Positions 10,976 through 23,193 are shown, counted from the first letter of the stretch. The stretch: 64,000 nucleotides of DNA from Hermatobates lingyangjiaoensis (GCA_026182355.1 JAPFBL010000105.1:62001-126000), one strand, 5' to 3'. A program made the numbers and translations. The notes: a model not told the origin generated them from the letters alone.

Positions 10976-13480
10976 ACAGGTAATGTGGCTCCCTCCTTAC
11001 TGAAATGAGTGCCAATAATAATAAATGAGCCACAATTACCGCTCCTGGTATAGCAGCGAAAAGTGAACGCCTTATAAGTGTGGGCGTTGGAAAATAAACA
11101 AACACTTTTTTTATAGTTTAATGTAATATACACCTGCATTTGTTTGTATCACTCGAGTTAGTTGAAATGAATAGTAAATGATGCGTTCATTGTTCGACCG
11201 TTTACAGACCGTGTCCATCTTGAAGTAGGACTTGAAAATTTCGTCAAGTATAAGTCATGGAGATAATAACTGCTATATTGTATTGTAATATTCTTGGAGT
11301 ATATGGTAGTTCTACTTAAAGATTGGCATTCTGAAACCGCTCAAACAACTCATGATACAATATACGAGGCATGAGGGTGTTATATACTATTGTGATATGT
11401 CATATTGTCAGTACCACAGAGGCTAGTGGAAATCACATATCACATATGCAGGGGTAGGATTTTTCAATCAAATTCGGACGTTCATCTATTTGACAGCATC
11501 ATATACGAGGAATTGACTTGACAATATACGAGTAAATCATATATGGGTATTATTTACTAATGTAATACTTTATATAGTACAATAAATTAGTTTAAGAATT
11601 CATAATATATTAAGAAATTAGTAGACTCATGAACAGCTAATGTACAATGAAATTGTGACCGGACAATATTCCCTTCTATCCAAGATGAACTGAGTGAAAC
11701 ATTTGACTAATTTGCATATTATAGGTTTCCGACACGCTTTTTTTTTATGTTTTCATGAGAAGATGTTTGGTGTATGTCTGTTAATTTGCTTGTATGTATG
11801 TTCGTCAGCATTGACAGTATTGTCATGAAATAATACAAAGTAGCTTCACCTTTGCTAACAAATCGATTATACGTAAGAGAAAAGAACCCAGAGACAGACA
11901 AGAAACTATCTATAACAACAAAACAAGGTTTAAAGCAAAACTAATTAAATGCAGAAAGTTTTAAAAGAAAACAAACTTTAGTAGTTAAAATAATATTGAA
12001 AAGGATAAATCAACAAGGTAGACATGAAACAAACGACTGAACAGATTCAAATACAAAAAAACTATCAGTTTAACCAAAGATTGGAAAAAATTGATTAAAA
12101 AAATAACAGTTGCATTCAAGTTAATAAATAAATACGTAACAATCATAATTACTCAAGAACATAAATTGGTAACTGTTAATGTTATTTCTTTTATAATTAT
12201 ATTTATAAATTTATTAAACACTCCGTGTTCCAATGTTAAAAAGTTTGAGAAGCTCTGCTTTCTCTCATGATCAAGATGAGTCAAACAACTGACAAGAAGC
12301 TTGACATTATGAGTCATATAATACAGTTATGATAGTATAACGATGAGCTCAATATATGAAGCGTAACAACTGGATGCGTCAGTCAGTTATCCATTAGTAT
12401 ACTAAATGATGCCGATCAAGGATTGCTGAAGACAGCGTAGGGGCAAGGCGGGATCTGTTTACAATGGTGTTGTTAATAACAATTTATAAACCTTCACCAT
12501 GGAACAAATTTGAGAAAACATATGGTTAATTTGAACTTAATTATCTGATAAAATTAAAAGAACTGATTCAAAATTTCATTTAATTAAGTAAATATCCTGT
12601 TTCATGAAATATATTCTATGATAATTTTCTCCCTTCTTTGCATTTTTTGTTTCATTCAATTAGTTCTTTATTTCTAAACGAAGTTAATTTATGAGGGGGA
12701 TGTATTTTTACGCTTTGTATTGTTTTGTATCAGCAGGCCGGTATGATTCTACAGCTATATTGTTAATAGTTATTTTGGTTTGTCCTTAGAGCTGTAAACG
12801 TAATATGGGCGTTGGGTGTTATATAACCTGGTACTGTAAGAAAGTTGTTATAATTGCAAGAATTTTTTTATTGCTGTGAAATGATATGTTCATTAAGAAT
12901 AATTAGGGTGAGTAGCGTAGAGTTGAATCATTTAAGAAGCTTCCTGGGTCATAAGGCAGAATCAGTATGGGAGGAAAAGAGGTGGAGTAAGAGAAAGCGT
13001 GAGTGGTCTGGCGATGCTGGACACACTAGTGAGTGAGTAAGAATGCTCTCTGATGGAGATAATCTTTAGCAAATTTTAGCAAATCGAAGACATTATAGTT
13101 ACTTGGTAAGTGTGGCAGAACAGTGGCTCTGAAGACTAGCGACAATGGCTTGCACAAGTCAATACCAGTAGGAATTAATTAACCAACAAACCATGACTGT
13201 AGAAGAGGAAACTATAACTGTCACTGAGTATATAAACTGCATTATCTGCAAGGAAATATTATGGAAAAAAATACGAAAATACCTGGATTATATATCAGTC
13301 TCCATGCAAAATTGTTTGCAGCTGACAAAATTGCAGCACACAAATCACACATTCTTCCTCTCAACACAGATTCATCTGAAGATGCACACCAAGTGTTCAA
13401 AACGTGTAGTTTTCTGATAAACTCTCTAATGTAGAAACTTATTTCCCTTGTTATTCCTACTGCGAGTAAATACGACACAT
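10976..13480. other. No gene seen; scattered short palindromic repeats
   Basis: AT-rich, with no convincing coding frame. 11340-11560 has several tatacgag and gtgatat repeats related to those at 21751 and 42410. A degraded hammerhead-like motif lies at about 13378-13410 (CTGAAGA kept, GAAA changed to AAAA). Confidence 0.3.
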
Positions 13481-13715
13481 GGTGGCCGGAGTAGTCCAGT
13501 AGTCTACGTGTTCGCCTCTAGAGTGGTTTCGATACCCACTCTAGCCCTCAATCTGTTCAAGTGAGAGGTATGAAAAACCTGAGAACGTCGTCCCCCGAAG
13601 AGGACGTTAAACTGTCTCGAGCTTGTATGATGTTAAGCTCAAGTTCTCGTTAAAGATCCCTAATCTAAATACATCTAAGCTTGGCAAAATTTAGGACTCT
13701 CAAGGGAGAAAGTTC
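13481..13715 (+). mobile_element. tRNA-derived SINE
   Basis: The head is ggccggagtagtccagtagt (decayed A-box), with a B-box-like tttcgatacccactctagcc. The body follows with gaggacgttaaactgtc and catctaagcttggcaaaatt. Confidence 0.82.
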
Positions 13716-14247
13716 ATGGATGGGTTTATGTGGGTGGATGTGGAGGTGCGTTTGTATGATCACAAAATCATAACAGTTGTAATTACCATATTTAATATTT
13801 AAGCTACGCTAGACCAGAGAAGCAAGTACGACACCAATATTACGCTGTTACAAAAAGTAAATCTATCTTTTGCAAATTTTTAGAAATTTGTCAGCACAAT
13901 TTTGCATAAAATTAAATGGAACAACAATTTTTGGTTCTATTTTAGTTGGTATTACATATTTTCAGTGTGCAATCAGCGTTAAAATTGTCCTTCAGGATAA
14001 AAAAATGTTAATACTAATCTGGAATAGTTATAATCACTAAAGATCTATGATGTAACTAATACGGAATTAAATAAAAATTACTATAATGCTAAACATTTAT
14101 ATAGCATATATTAACTTTTATACGATCAATGCAACCTGTGTATTTCTAAGATAGTGCAATCAGTTATATGCGGTATTTACTCATTGTAGGGTAAAAAGCT
14201 AATGAAATAGTCTCCACACATAGAAACTTAATCATATAAACAACGAT

Positions 14248-14274
14248 TTTCGAACACGTAGTGTTCTTCTTCAG
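14248..14274 (-). ncRNA. Hammerhead-like core with 6-bp stem II
   Basis: CTGAAGA, A, GAACAC-TAC-GTGTTC, GAAA. All core bases fit CUGANGA/GAAA and stem II is perfect. This is among the best-preserved cores in the window. Confidence 0.5.
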
Positions 14275-14360
14275 GCATTAACTAAGGGTGAGTGTCTGTG
14301 GTACAACTGTCTAACGTAGTGCAATCGGTTCTACCACAGACACTCACCCGTAGTTAATGC

Positions 14361-14387
14361 CTGAAGAAGAACACTACATGTTCGAAA
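14361..14387 (+). ncRNA. Hammerhead-like core with 5-bp stem II
   Basis: CTGAAGA, A, GAACA-CTACA-TGTTC, GAAA. It is the partner of 14248-14274 in the same foldback. Confidence 0.5.
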
Positions 14388-14477
14388 CATGTTGTTTATA
14401 TGATTAAATTTCAATATGTGGACTCTATTTCATTAGCTTTTTACCCTACAACCTGTGTATATTTGATATGATTATCA

Positions 14478-14600
14478 ACTGAGTACGTCGTCAGACTAGA
14501 GTCTGTACAATGTCGGGTACTTCATAAAGATCTCCACTCTGAATACTTTTGAGTCAGATAAAATTTTGGGCACCCTATCTAGAGCATTCGTTGCGTTGTA
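14478..14600 (+). mobile_element. 5'-truncated SINE body
   Basis: Body blocks tgtacaatgtcgggtact and aaagatctccactctgaata are present. The tRNA head is missing. It begins about 25 nt after the foldback at 14186-14451. Confidence 0.6.
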
Positions 14601-15177
14601 TTACAAATGGCCAATCTTTCTCTTGTTACATCAGTTCCTCGTAAAACTGCCCCTGCAACCTATTCTAATTAATACGACTCATCCAAAATGATCTTCGCTT
14701 GCATTTCAAGTGACTGACAGGAAAATATCAAAATGTGAAAGAATCACTTATCCGCTCGTCAGTCCTACAGGTTAAGGGTTATGTAATTGTTAAGTAAATA
14801 CAAAGCAGAGATAAGTAGAACTGATATCACCATGCATTAGGATGGGCCAACAAATATGAAACAACAACAAGCAAGTATGACGCAACAGACCTGGAGAAAC
14901 AGTGTCAATAAATATGGAGATTTGATATTTGAAGGAGTATGGTAGCAAACTAACAAAGGAACAAACAGATAAGACGTTGGCAGAATTGCCGGAAAACTGT
15001 TTCAAAGCATTAATGTTTAATTATTCTATTGAATTATGTCGATGAAATGAAGAGAAGTTTTTGGGAAAAGACAGGAAACATATGGATTTGATATGAACTA
15101 TGCAAATGAAGCGACTCCTTTAGCTTTCATCAACTGTCGTTTACCTAAAAGATTCTAAGTGCAAGAATGAATAAATC

Positions 15178-15443
15178 TTGTATTCCATTTTACAAAGGGA
15201 GAAAGAGTTTACAAAGGAAAACGTCCTTGGTATGTCTCCTTGCCCTCGATATCTGAACTCCTCAACCAAGGAGATCTGTTTCACAAAACCATCGACCGAA
15301 ACCACCCCAGCCTGCGGTATAAAGCCTCCAAACTGCACGCCCAAACTCCACTGCTCTCTCCCAGTCTTACATCGGCTGCAATTTGATTTTCCTGTATTGA
15401 TGCCTGAAATAAACAGGATGAAGGTAGAGCAATTACATTCCAA
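15178..15443. other. GC-richer segment with open frames on both strands
   Basis: A plus frame (117 codons, through 15531) and a minus frame (100 codons) overlap. Neither has recognisable motifs or decisive splice sites. TATAAAG occurs at 15318-15324. I leave it unassigned; it could be an exon, a transcribed noncoding segment or a repeat. Confidence 0.2.
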
Positions 15444-15539
15444 AAATCGGAAAAATATTCAAGCCCTTTTTTATCAGCTTTTAACAAAAATTAGGAAAAA
15501 ACTGTTTTATTTTAAGAATTTGAGAAAATAGGGAGTGAT

Positions 15540-17790
15540 TCAATAAAATATATACCATGATGTATTTTATAAGGAAATATATATTTGATTGGCGTTCATT
15601 CATTCATACATTTCATTTCATTTCATTTCATTCATTTCATACATTTGGCGTTCATTGGCAAACATTCATACGTGTTTATTACATTTTTAAATAACAATTT
15701 AATTTTGTTCCATTCGATAAATTCTAAATCGATGAAACAATGTGCACAATTGTAATCAAATCTGACAAGTACAACTGGTGACCCAATCTCAATACCGACA
15801 AAGAATAACAATTATGTATTAATTTCATACTGATAGTGGATTACAAGTAGAAAAATCCGGCGTGACCTACACTCAACTTTACTGTAATTAAACATAATAC
15901 AAACTTGTCATCATCTAATTGATATTTTGTTTTATTTAATATATCTATATATATTTTTTAATCAATATGTATCATTTGTTTACATTTTGATATAATCATT
16001 ATGTTCGATATCAGTAACATGAAATCATTAGGCAATCTGACGCGTTGTTAAAATTTAAGTAAGGCCCTCTAAAATTGAGGGTCTCCTTTAAAAAATTACC
16101 ATCGGACTCGTACACTCCGCTGCTATACCTGTCATACTCGTATTGTACATTCCAATATTGAACTAAATTCAACTTCAGATTTTAACTTCTTTCATGACCT
16201 TCATAAATGTATATAGAGAAATATCTCTCAGTTGTATACAATTAGGTATCATTTGACAGAAATCATTATCCATTTCAACGTGATTGCTTCGAATACATAT
16301 TTAATGTGATCAAACATTTCTATCTCTTCTAAACAGAGAGTCTGCATTCTTCGTATCATGTCAAATACAGTTTCCATTCATAGTAGTTAAGTAAACAAAA
16401 TTTCTAATATATATGATACATATATTTTTAAATTCACGTTTTGAAGATATAGTATTCTTAACAAATGTAAATATAATTTGAATACGCTTTCTAAACTAAA
16501 TTGGACCCGTCTGTTCATGTCATTCATTACTTGCTTTCTTCTTGATTTATTTGTCAGTTTCACTCCTGCGACAGTTGAGATGTGAAGTGTAAAAATTCTT
16601 AAGAATACAGGATATTCCTATGGTTTCAGACATTTCCAAATTGTTTACTAACTTATACTCAGATATTTTCAAGTCTTCAGAAGAAAATTCAATTATTTAA
16701 ACTGTTTTCATTATTATCTTGTGACCGTTCAGTAAATCGGACTAGAACCCTTTTACTGAAATCAGAAAAAATTAAATTCAGGTGATCATTTTTCTTCACA
16801 ATGACGTCTCTTGTAAAATAATCTGTGAAAGGCATTGTATGTAACCAAAATATACGTGGAACTATTTATATTTTATTCGATTAATTTTTTTGTAATTTCA
16901 CCTCCCGTAGATGTTTTTTTATTTTTTTAAATAAAAAGAAAACTAATCATATTTGATATTATGTAAGTAGGAGATGCTTATAAGATTCAATCCTGGAAGT
17001 GGTACAGATAGTGATTGATCCAGTTTTCACTATGCACGCTTGTTTTTTGTGACGCACAGCCGATGCATATGGTATGATTTATTTCATCACAGTAATAATA
17101 CTTTTGTAAAGCCAATGTGAAGATTTCGTGTTAAGCTCTATCTTCTACGGAATAGTCCCATACAGAAGACCGTTACATGGCTGTCTTGGCCTGTGGATCT
17201 ATTACATGGTTTTTTCCAAGTATATCTTATATCTAAAGAACCTCTAAGAATTTGTCCGTAATTTTGATAGTTTTAGATTAATCTTACAAACCAAAAATAA
17301 ATTTTTACTGAACACCCGAAACAATTTATCATATCACAATTACAAAAAATAACTATACTATAATATAAATCTGTTGGGAATTCAAATTAATACCCCTGAA
17401 ATAATATTAACTGAATCCGTTTAAAAAACAAACTCCAGTCAATATACAATAACGTTTAAAACCACAGTAAAAAAAAATCAGAAATTTGACTAAAATCATT
17501 CAACCTGTTATGATACACGAGTATCACACTCATACTTACTCATACAGAGAGTCTGACGAAGACCACTTAGTTTGGTTGATTTTTAAATCTTTTCATTTAA
17601 TGTTTATGTAAATATATTTTTTAGTGTACAAGTTCTTAAACATATCACAGATTTCAACACCACAGTTATCTTGAGGCCATATACAGAGGCACATATCAAT
17701 ATTTTTGGTGCGAGAATAACCCCCGAACGAAATCTTAAATGTTAGTTCAAATCAATCTCAAACAGGGATGTTTGGGCAAACAGAGAAGTA
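15540..17790. other. AT-rich, no gene seen
   Basis: A short (catttcattt)n-like tandem at about 15599-15645 is the only clear structure. No SINE, coding domain or foldback was recognised here. Confidence 0.35.
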
Positions 17791-17855
17791 CAGTAAGAAA
17801 AAGTAAAAAAATATCCGCTAGCTGTCAACCCTCTTAGATGAGGCTATTACCCTCG

Positions 17856-18122
17856 TTAGGACTGAGTCAAGTTTGAACAAACCGTTACTAATGTTAAAAT
17901 ATCTGATTTATCAAATTTAATCAGAGAGGATTCTATAATATTTCTTAACAACACGGATTTTTCATAGATAATAAATTTAGCTCCGGTCCAATCAATATGA
18001 TGATTTTCATTATTTGTATGCAAGATTAAGGCGCCAATTTTTTCCTGTCTACTTATGTTGCATTGATGTTGCTTTACACGTATCTTTAACGTGTAAATCA
18101 ACTGTGTAATCTTTAAAGACAC
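17856..18122 (-). pseudogene. Penelope-like element GIY-YIG endonuclease C-terminal fragment
   Basis: The translated fragment has the order typical of PLE GIY-YIG endonuclease C-termini: KIRVKQHQCNISRQEK (R and H of the RxxxH block), ALILHTNNENHHIDW, AKFIIYEKSVLLRNIIESSL. The Glu in IIESS fits the family's catalytic Glu position. The N-terminal GIY-YIG part and the whole reverse transcriptase are missing. Assignment rests on recognising this motif order, not on a search. Confidence 0.72.
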
Positions 18123-18131
18123 GTTTTAAAC

Positions 18132-18356
18132 AACACCAGTACAACATAAGTAGACAGGAAAGATAAGTTGATTGGACCAGAGCTAAGTTCATTACCTATG
18201 AAAAATCCGTGTTGTTAAGAAATATTATCGAATCCTCTCTGATTAAATGTGATGGACCAAATATTACAAACATTTGTAACGGTTTGTTCAAACTTGACTC
18301 AGTCCTAACGAGTGCAATAGCCTCATCTAATAGGGTTGACAGCTAGCGGAGAGTTC
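18132..18356 (+). pseudogene. Second, deleted copy of the PLE endonuclease fragment
   Basis: On the plus strand it reads AKFITYEKSVLLRNIIESSL and LFKLDSVLTSAIASSNRVDS. It is the right arm of the inverted repeat. The segment corresponding to ALILHTNNENHH is deleted. It continues rightwards into the hammerhead-like motif at 18511. Confidence 0.68.
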
Positions 18357-18510
18357 TTTACTTTTTCTTACTGTACTCCTTTGTGTATCCCAACTTAACT
18401 CCCTAAACTATAGTCCCTTCCTGCACTTTACACCCTTTTACAGTAGTATCACTCTTCCCAACCCCTCACCAGATGTTTCTGCATTTTCTGTTTCAGTTGG
18501 GTTTTTGACT

Positions 18511-18539
18511 CTGACAAAGACGGCTTGTTACGGTTGAAA
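18511..18539 (+). ncRNA. Hammerhead-like motif downstream of PLE endonuclease (core base lost)
   Basis: gggtttttgactCTGACAA, hairpin, GAAAGATCTTGG. It is the same sequence as the cores at 34862 and 41200, but G8 has become A (CTGACAA), so cleavage is not expected. It lies about 155 nt after the end of the endonuclease remnant, in the position of a PLE 3' end. Confidence 0.45.
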
Positions 18540-18559
18540 GATCTTGGTCTTTTATTTTG

Positions 18560-19454
18560 CTACTAGTTTAGTGGTGTATGAGCAAATTATATTAGTGATG
18601 ATAGAAAGAGGTGTACAAACTGTCATTAAAGGCTTCAAATTAAGGTGTAGATGATATCATCACATTATTACCATCATAAATTAGCATCAAGGAAAATTAT
18701 TGATTTACAATTACTAATTGATTAGAATTACAAATAATTCTAAATTATATGAAATGAATAAAAAATATTACTTGAATACAAAGAAATGAAGCACATTTAT
18801 CTTAATCATTGCGGATCAATTAATTTAAATGAGTCTTTTTAACGATTTCCATGGTCATAAATAGGACCCTCATAAGATTTGGGATAGTATTTTAGGATAT
18901 TTTAAAAATGAGATACAACAACAATTACATTTAAGGCTATGAGATTTGGCACGAATAACAAAACTCAGATTTTGTTTTATAATATAAAAGCTTTCAGACC
19001 ATGTTACTTTAAAGATACCTTTATGTTAGTTTTTTATTTTTTTAATGAAGAGAAAATTAACGGTGAAATATAAAAAAGTGTTGCACTTGGTTTTGATGTA
19101 GCAGAGGTTTTAAGGAAGAAAGGCTATATCTAATCGATGCTTGTGGAGCTCAAAGCGTTAACACTCCTTGTAAATTCAATTTGTTTGGGGTAACGCCGAC
19201 AGATTAGTCTCTGCTATCATTACTGAGGTTACCAGGCAGCATCTTTTCCCACATTCTACTTTAAATACAGAAATCTCTGCCAACAACGTCACTCTGTCAT
19301 TAACTTTAAACTAATATACTTTAGTAGTGATATACAAAACTAGTACCTCTTAAATACTAGAAATATTAATGGTTCATTACAATTTTTCTTTTCTTTTTTA
19401 TATTTACCGAAAAGATTATTCAATAATTTAATATACTCATATTGTTGGTGCCAC
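18560..19454. other. AT-rich, no gene seen
   Basis: Nothing recognisable apart from short A/T runs. Confidence 0.35.
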
Positions 19455-19773
19455 ACAGGCTAGGTTAGTTTAGGTTGCAGTGGCAGTCCTACGAGGAAAC
19501 ACATAGGCCGAACATTGGCCCTTCGTGATACTACACAATAAAGATTGATTTTACATTGGGAGTCCTAAATTTTGCCTAACTCCAGTGTATTTAGAGTAGG
19601 TATTTTTAACGAGTACCTGACATAATCTATACTCGGGACTGACAGCTTAACGTTGGACGGGAGGACATTCTCAGATTTATTCACCTACTACGAAAATAAA
19701 TCGTGGGCTAGAGTGGGTATTGAACCCCGGACCCAGAGGCAAGCACGTTGCCACCGAGCTAACTTAGCCTTAA
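19455..19773 (-). mobile_element. Near full-length tRNA-derived SINE
   Basis: The minus strand reads the head ggctaagttagctcggtggc with A-box, a B-box-like gttcaatacccactc, the body, then a long 3' tail ending near aacctaaactaacctagcct. At about 320 nt this copy shows the full layout: head, body ending tttaggactccc, then a region containing the counterpart of ggccgaacattggcc. Confidence 0.88.
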
Positions 19774-20095
19774 GGGTAAGTGTACGTTAGATTAAAAGAT
19801 GAAATACTGTATACTGCTGTTGCAGCTGTTAGACCGGAATCGGACATTACCCTATCTTCTCCTCAAAGTTCTTTTTGATGACGAAGAACAACGCCCGAAA
19901 TCTGGCTCCAACACCACTCTTTTAGATAAGACTTAATGGATCAAACATAATATTAACTATAACAAACTTAAAATATATCAATATTTTTTTTTAATTTATT
20001 CAACTGTAAGTAAAAATACAACATTCATTTAATTACTACTAATATTTTTTAAATAAGGTCAATTTTATGATATGAAAATACAATTTGTGATAGGG

Positions 20096-20315
20096 ACCAG
20101 GTTAGCTCAGTGGTTAACGTACTCGCCTCTGGGATGGTAGTTCGGGGTTCGAACCCCATCTGCCCCTCGATTTATTCACGTGGGAGGTCAATAAATCTGA
20201 GTACATCGTCATTCGGAGAGGACGTTAAGCCGTCGGTCCTGAGCATGTACGATGTCAGGTACTCGTTAAATATCCCTACTCTAAATGCAATTGACTTAGG
20301 CAAAATTTAGGACTC
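20096..20315 (+). mobile_element. tRNA-derived SINE with intact A- and B-boxes
   Basis: The head ccaggttagctcagtggtta gives an A-box and ggggttcgaaccccatctg a canonical B-box about 32 nt later, so this is the best RNA polymerase III promoter of the family in the window. The body holds cggagaggacgttaagccgt, catgtacgatgtcaggtact and aggcaaaatttaggactcc. A real tRNA gene is unlikely: the acceptor stem does not close and the body follows directly. Confidence 0.9.
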
Positions 20316-20439
20316 CGAATATAGAATCTGTAGAATCACCGTTCAAACAAAAAGCCGGTGAACGGCTGACGTTATCACCCGCTAGGGGATCGGTTGAAAT
20401 AATAAAAAAAGAAAAAGAATATTATTTGTGATTCATTAT

Positions 20440-20890
20440 CTTTGGAGTGGGCTTTCTCAGATTTGTTTAGTCCATGAACTCCTCTCTTATTTGTCACAAT
20501 GCCCCCCCCCCCCCCCTATTTGTCTCCAAGATAGCCTTTTCAAAAAGTACAATTGTAATAATATGTAAATATTGCAAAAAAATTATGTTTTCTTTTTCTT
20601 GTGTATTTATATATAATAAGCTTTTACTATAAACATGTAAAATAAAAATCAATTCCATAGCACAGTAAGAAATGAGAAAAAGGCTGAAATCTCTCATCCG
20701 TAACAAGCGGTATTCGTCAGAGTCAAAACTAAAGTGTGTTTTCCTATTTTTTAGTAATATTTGCATATTATTCCAATTGTACTTTTTGAAAAGGCTATCT
20801 TGAAGAGAAATAGGGGGGGGGGGGATATTATGACAAATACGAGAGGAGTGTATAGACCAAACAAATCTGAGAACGCCTGCTTTGAAGATA
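20440..20890. repeat. Foldback with mirrored poly-C and poly-G
   Basis: The left arm (gatttgtttagtccat, C-run at 20503-20517, agatagccttttcaaaaagt) is mirrored by the right arm (acttttt-gaaaaggctatct, G-run near 20812-20823, gaccaaacaaatctgag). Between the arms is a decayed hammerhead-like motif on the minus strand ending at 20720 (CTGACGA kept, GAAA lost). Confidence 0.85.
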
Positions 20891-21281
20891 CTGAATCACA
20901 AAATACGTTTATTATTTTTTTCGCTAAAATAGTTTAAATAATTTTTTTTATACTTCAAGTTTAAAAAATTATTTGTCTAATTTTAAGGTTTTTAATTCTG
21001 TTTATTATTTCTTTTTTAGTTTATGTGTATAAACCTTAGAATTAACAACTCTTGGTCGAAAGCTTGAAGTTTATGAATTTTTTTTATAAAATATAATTCT
21101 GATAAGTTAGAAAGAGTATTATTTTTGAAAAATGTTTTATTAGTTACACTTAACCAACCAGTTTTATTATTCCAAAAATGAGAAAATAAAATGATGTGCT
21201 AATAGTTTACTGAACGTCAATGACTCGAAAGGAAATCGTGAGAGGTAGTATTGAGTTAGTTGAAAATTGAGTTAGAGTGTA

Positions 21282-21352
21282 GTGTGTGTGTGTGTGTGTG
21301 TGTTGTGTGTGTGTGTGTGTGTGTTCGTATGTGTGTGTCTGTGTCTGTGTAC
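21282..21352. repeat. (GT)n microsatellite, interrupted
   Basis: TG/GT run with interruptions; the Cys/Val frame in it is spurious. Confidence 0.95.
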
Positions 21353-21750
21353 TAGCTCACTGCCTGACAAGGTATCGACAGCTTGCACAGTATACCTGCT
21401 CCTTCCTCCAGTTCCGTTAAACAACCCCACCCTCTCCATCTACCTACTGTCCGTCTTTCAATTCTATAAGGTCCAGAAACCTTTATAGGTTTTTTTTGTT
21501 CAGTCTTTACCAAGAAAACATTTACTGTTGCTTTGAAATAACTTTCTCTCTCTTTATTTGGACAAAAATGAACAGTTAAATACATCTGAAAAAAAGTGAA
21601 AAAATTTGACTAAACTGTTTAAGGTTTACAACTCTTAAAGTGGTTTTAGGTATTTTATTGTTAAATTTACCCTAGTTGGCCTGGCCAAAGGCGATAGTCA
21701 CTCTGAAGGCGCCATTCAACGATAGCAAGGACACCTGATATCACAGATCC

Positions 21751-21850
21751 GTGATATCAGAGCTATGATACCTGACCGATATTACATCGTGATATCAGAG
21801 CCACGGTATTTGACATATATCACATTGTGATATCTGTGCCATGATACGCG
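21751..21850. repeat. Three tandem 37-38 bp units with a dyad
   Basis: gtgatatc starts units at 21751, 21789 and 21826. Each contains a tgtgatatc-type dyad and a degenerate catgatac block. A partial inverted unit precedes them (gatatcacagatccgtgata). Confidence 0.65.
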
Positions 21851-21881
21851 AACAATTCTTCAGATCCAGATTTAACTCTCA

Positions 21882-21925
21882 TTGCCAACGTTTTGGATTT
21901 TTTATTCAAAATCTTTTTCATAGGC
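21882..21925 (-). repeat. Hairpin plus AACGTTGGC motif (G-deleted hammerhead-like subfamily)
   Basis: The minus strand reads GCCTATGAAAAAGATTTTG, an imperfect hairpin, then AAAACGTTGGCAATG. It parallels 52388-52422 and 63716-63750. Confidence 0.4.
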
Positions 21926-22527
21926 ATAAGTATAAAATTTTGAAACAGAAAAACTAAGTATTACATTAGAGATTATTTTACAGAGAAAAATAGTCTGTGG
22001 ATTTCAACAACTGTCTAGTTTGAATGAACACTCGTCACGTTTCATTAAACGTAACATACAAGTTTCATTAAATGCCTTTCCAATTTTTAATACAATGAAC
22101 TTTTTGTATATATTTTGCAATTTTCTAAAATAAACTCTCCATCTTTCAGAAGTGAGAGAAATGAGTTCTCTAAATGATTAATTTTCTTAGTTAAGTATAT
22201 TTCAATATAAGAAACCATACAAACTTGACCTATTGTCTCAAGTTTTTTTTTTGCAAACTCTCGGAATAATGCTTTAATAAACAATTTTTTTTATATACAA
22301 CAACACGACTCTCTCCCACGTTGCAATACACATGGCTGCTGCAGCCCCTATAGGAATCACACTGATTGTCTATAAAATGAGGCTAATTAAAGCGTTATTT
22401 CAAGTGGGTGGATTGATTACAAGAGGTTTTGTAGCTTACTGTTGATTGACATTGTGCTGTTACAGGTTGATAATTAATCACACTCCTTGAAGGGGAAGAA
22501 GCAATGCGGTGATTTAGGGCAGACCCG

Positions 22528-22842
22528 GTGGCCCTTCGCTTTGTTCCCAGCAGGTCTTGTCAACGGCTATTTGTCAGGCTTCCGGACAAGAGACCTCTTA
22601 CTTCTCCCCATAAAATTCACATTACTACCTTCTACAACCAGTTAGGGTACTTAGGTACATTGCCTTCCTTCATTGGGTGCCCACATCAACTCCATTCTTT
22701 TGTTGTACTCTTGTTTCCCTTGCCAGGTCAGCAAAAGCCATTCCAAACACTTGTGAAATTTTATCACATTCCTAGAACCTCTTTACATTTCCTTCTTCAA
22801 ACCACTTTTCCTCTTCAAGTAACATTGCTCTTTATAGTTTGA
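22528..22842 (+). other. GC-richer 104-codon open frame, unassigned
   Basis: An open frame with no motif I recognise and a pyrimidine-rich 3' half that produces Leu, Phe and Pro. There is no convincing splice context. Probably not coding. Confidence 0.12.
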
Positions 22843-22987
22843 ATGAAAGAACCTTTTAAAAGGGAAACCTTTCTATTTGCATTTATACTCATCATTATAT
22901 ATTTCTTGTTAGATAGCTTTGAGAGACCTGAAGTACTAATGCAACTTTTACTACAGATTATCACTTCCAAAAGATGTTTTCTATAGT

Positions 22988-23115
22988 ACCCACTCTGACC
23001 CACGATTTATTCATGCGGGAAAGAAATAAATCTTAGTATGTCGTTCCTCTGAGAGGACTTTAAGCTGTCGGGCTGAAGTCGGTTCGATGCCAGATATTCA
23101 TAAAGAATGTTCCTT
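22988..23115 (+). mobile_element. SINE fragment
   Basis: It starts at tacccactctgacccacgat (just after the B-box) and runs through gagaggactttaagctgtcg. It shares the 'gacccacgatttattcatgcgg' variant in split form with the copy at 25366, suggesting a subfamily. Confidence 0.7.
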
Positions 23116-23193
23116 TACATAAGAAAAGTGAAATGTGTTGAGGAGGTTGGGGAGATTAAAATTGTTTTTTTGATCGGTGAGGGTTTCAGTGAC

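Larger units (their letters stand above)
14186..14451. repeat. Long foldback with a hammerhead-like core in each arm
   Basis: Arms of about 110-125 nt start with gtagggtaaaaagctaatga and end with its complement. The central 25-30 nt (around cgtagtgcaatcggtt) separates them. Each arm holds an outward-mirrored CTGAAGA/GAAA core. Divergence between arms is low, so the structure is young or maintained. Confidence 0.85.
17791..18377. repeat. Long inverted repeat of PLE endonuclease sequence
   Basis: The left arm runs from cagtaagaaaaagtaaaaaa to about 18075, the right arm from about 18140 to 18377. The right arm lacks about 50 nt present in the left, which removes part of the His-containing segment of the encoded protein. 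Head-to-head copies are a known insertion outcome for Penelope-like elements. Confidence 0.82.

Noticed and set aside
15318..15324. TATAAAG as a promoter
   Set aside because: No initiator at the expected distance and no downstream gene; left as part of an unassigned GC-richer segment.
20096..20170. Genuine tRNA gene
   Set aside because: A- and B-boxes are good, but the acceptor stem does not close and the conserved SINE body follows immediately; the same head recurs in many copies.
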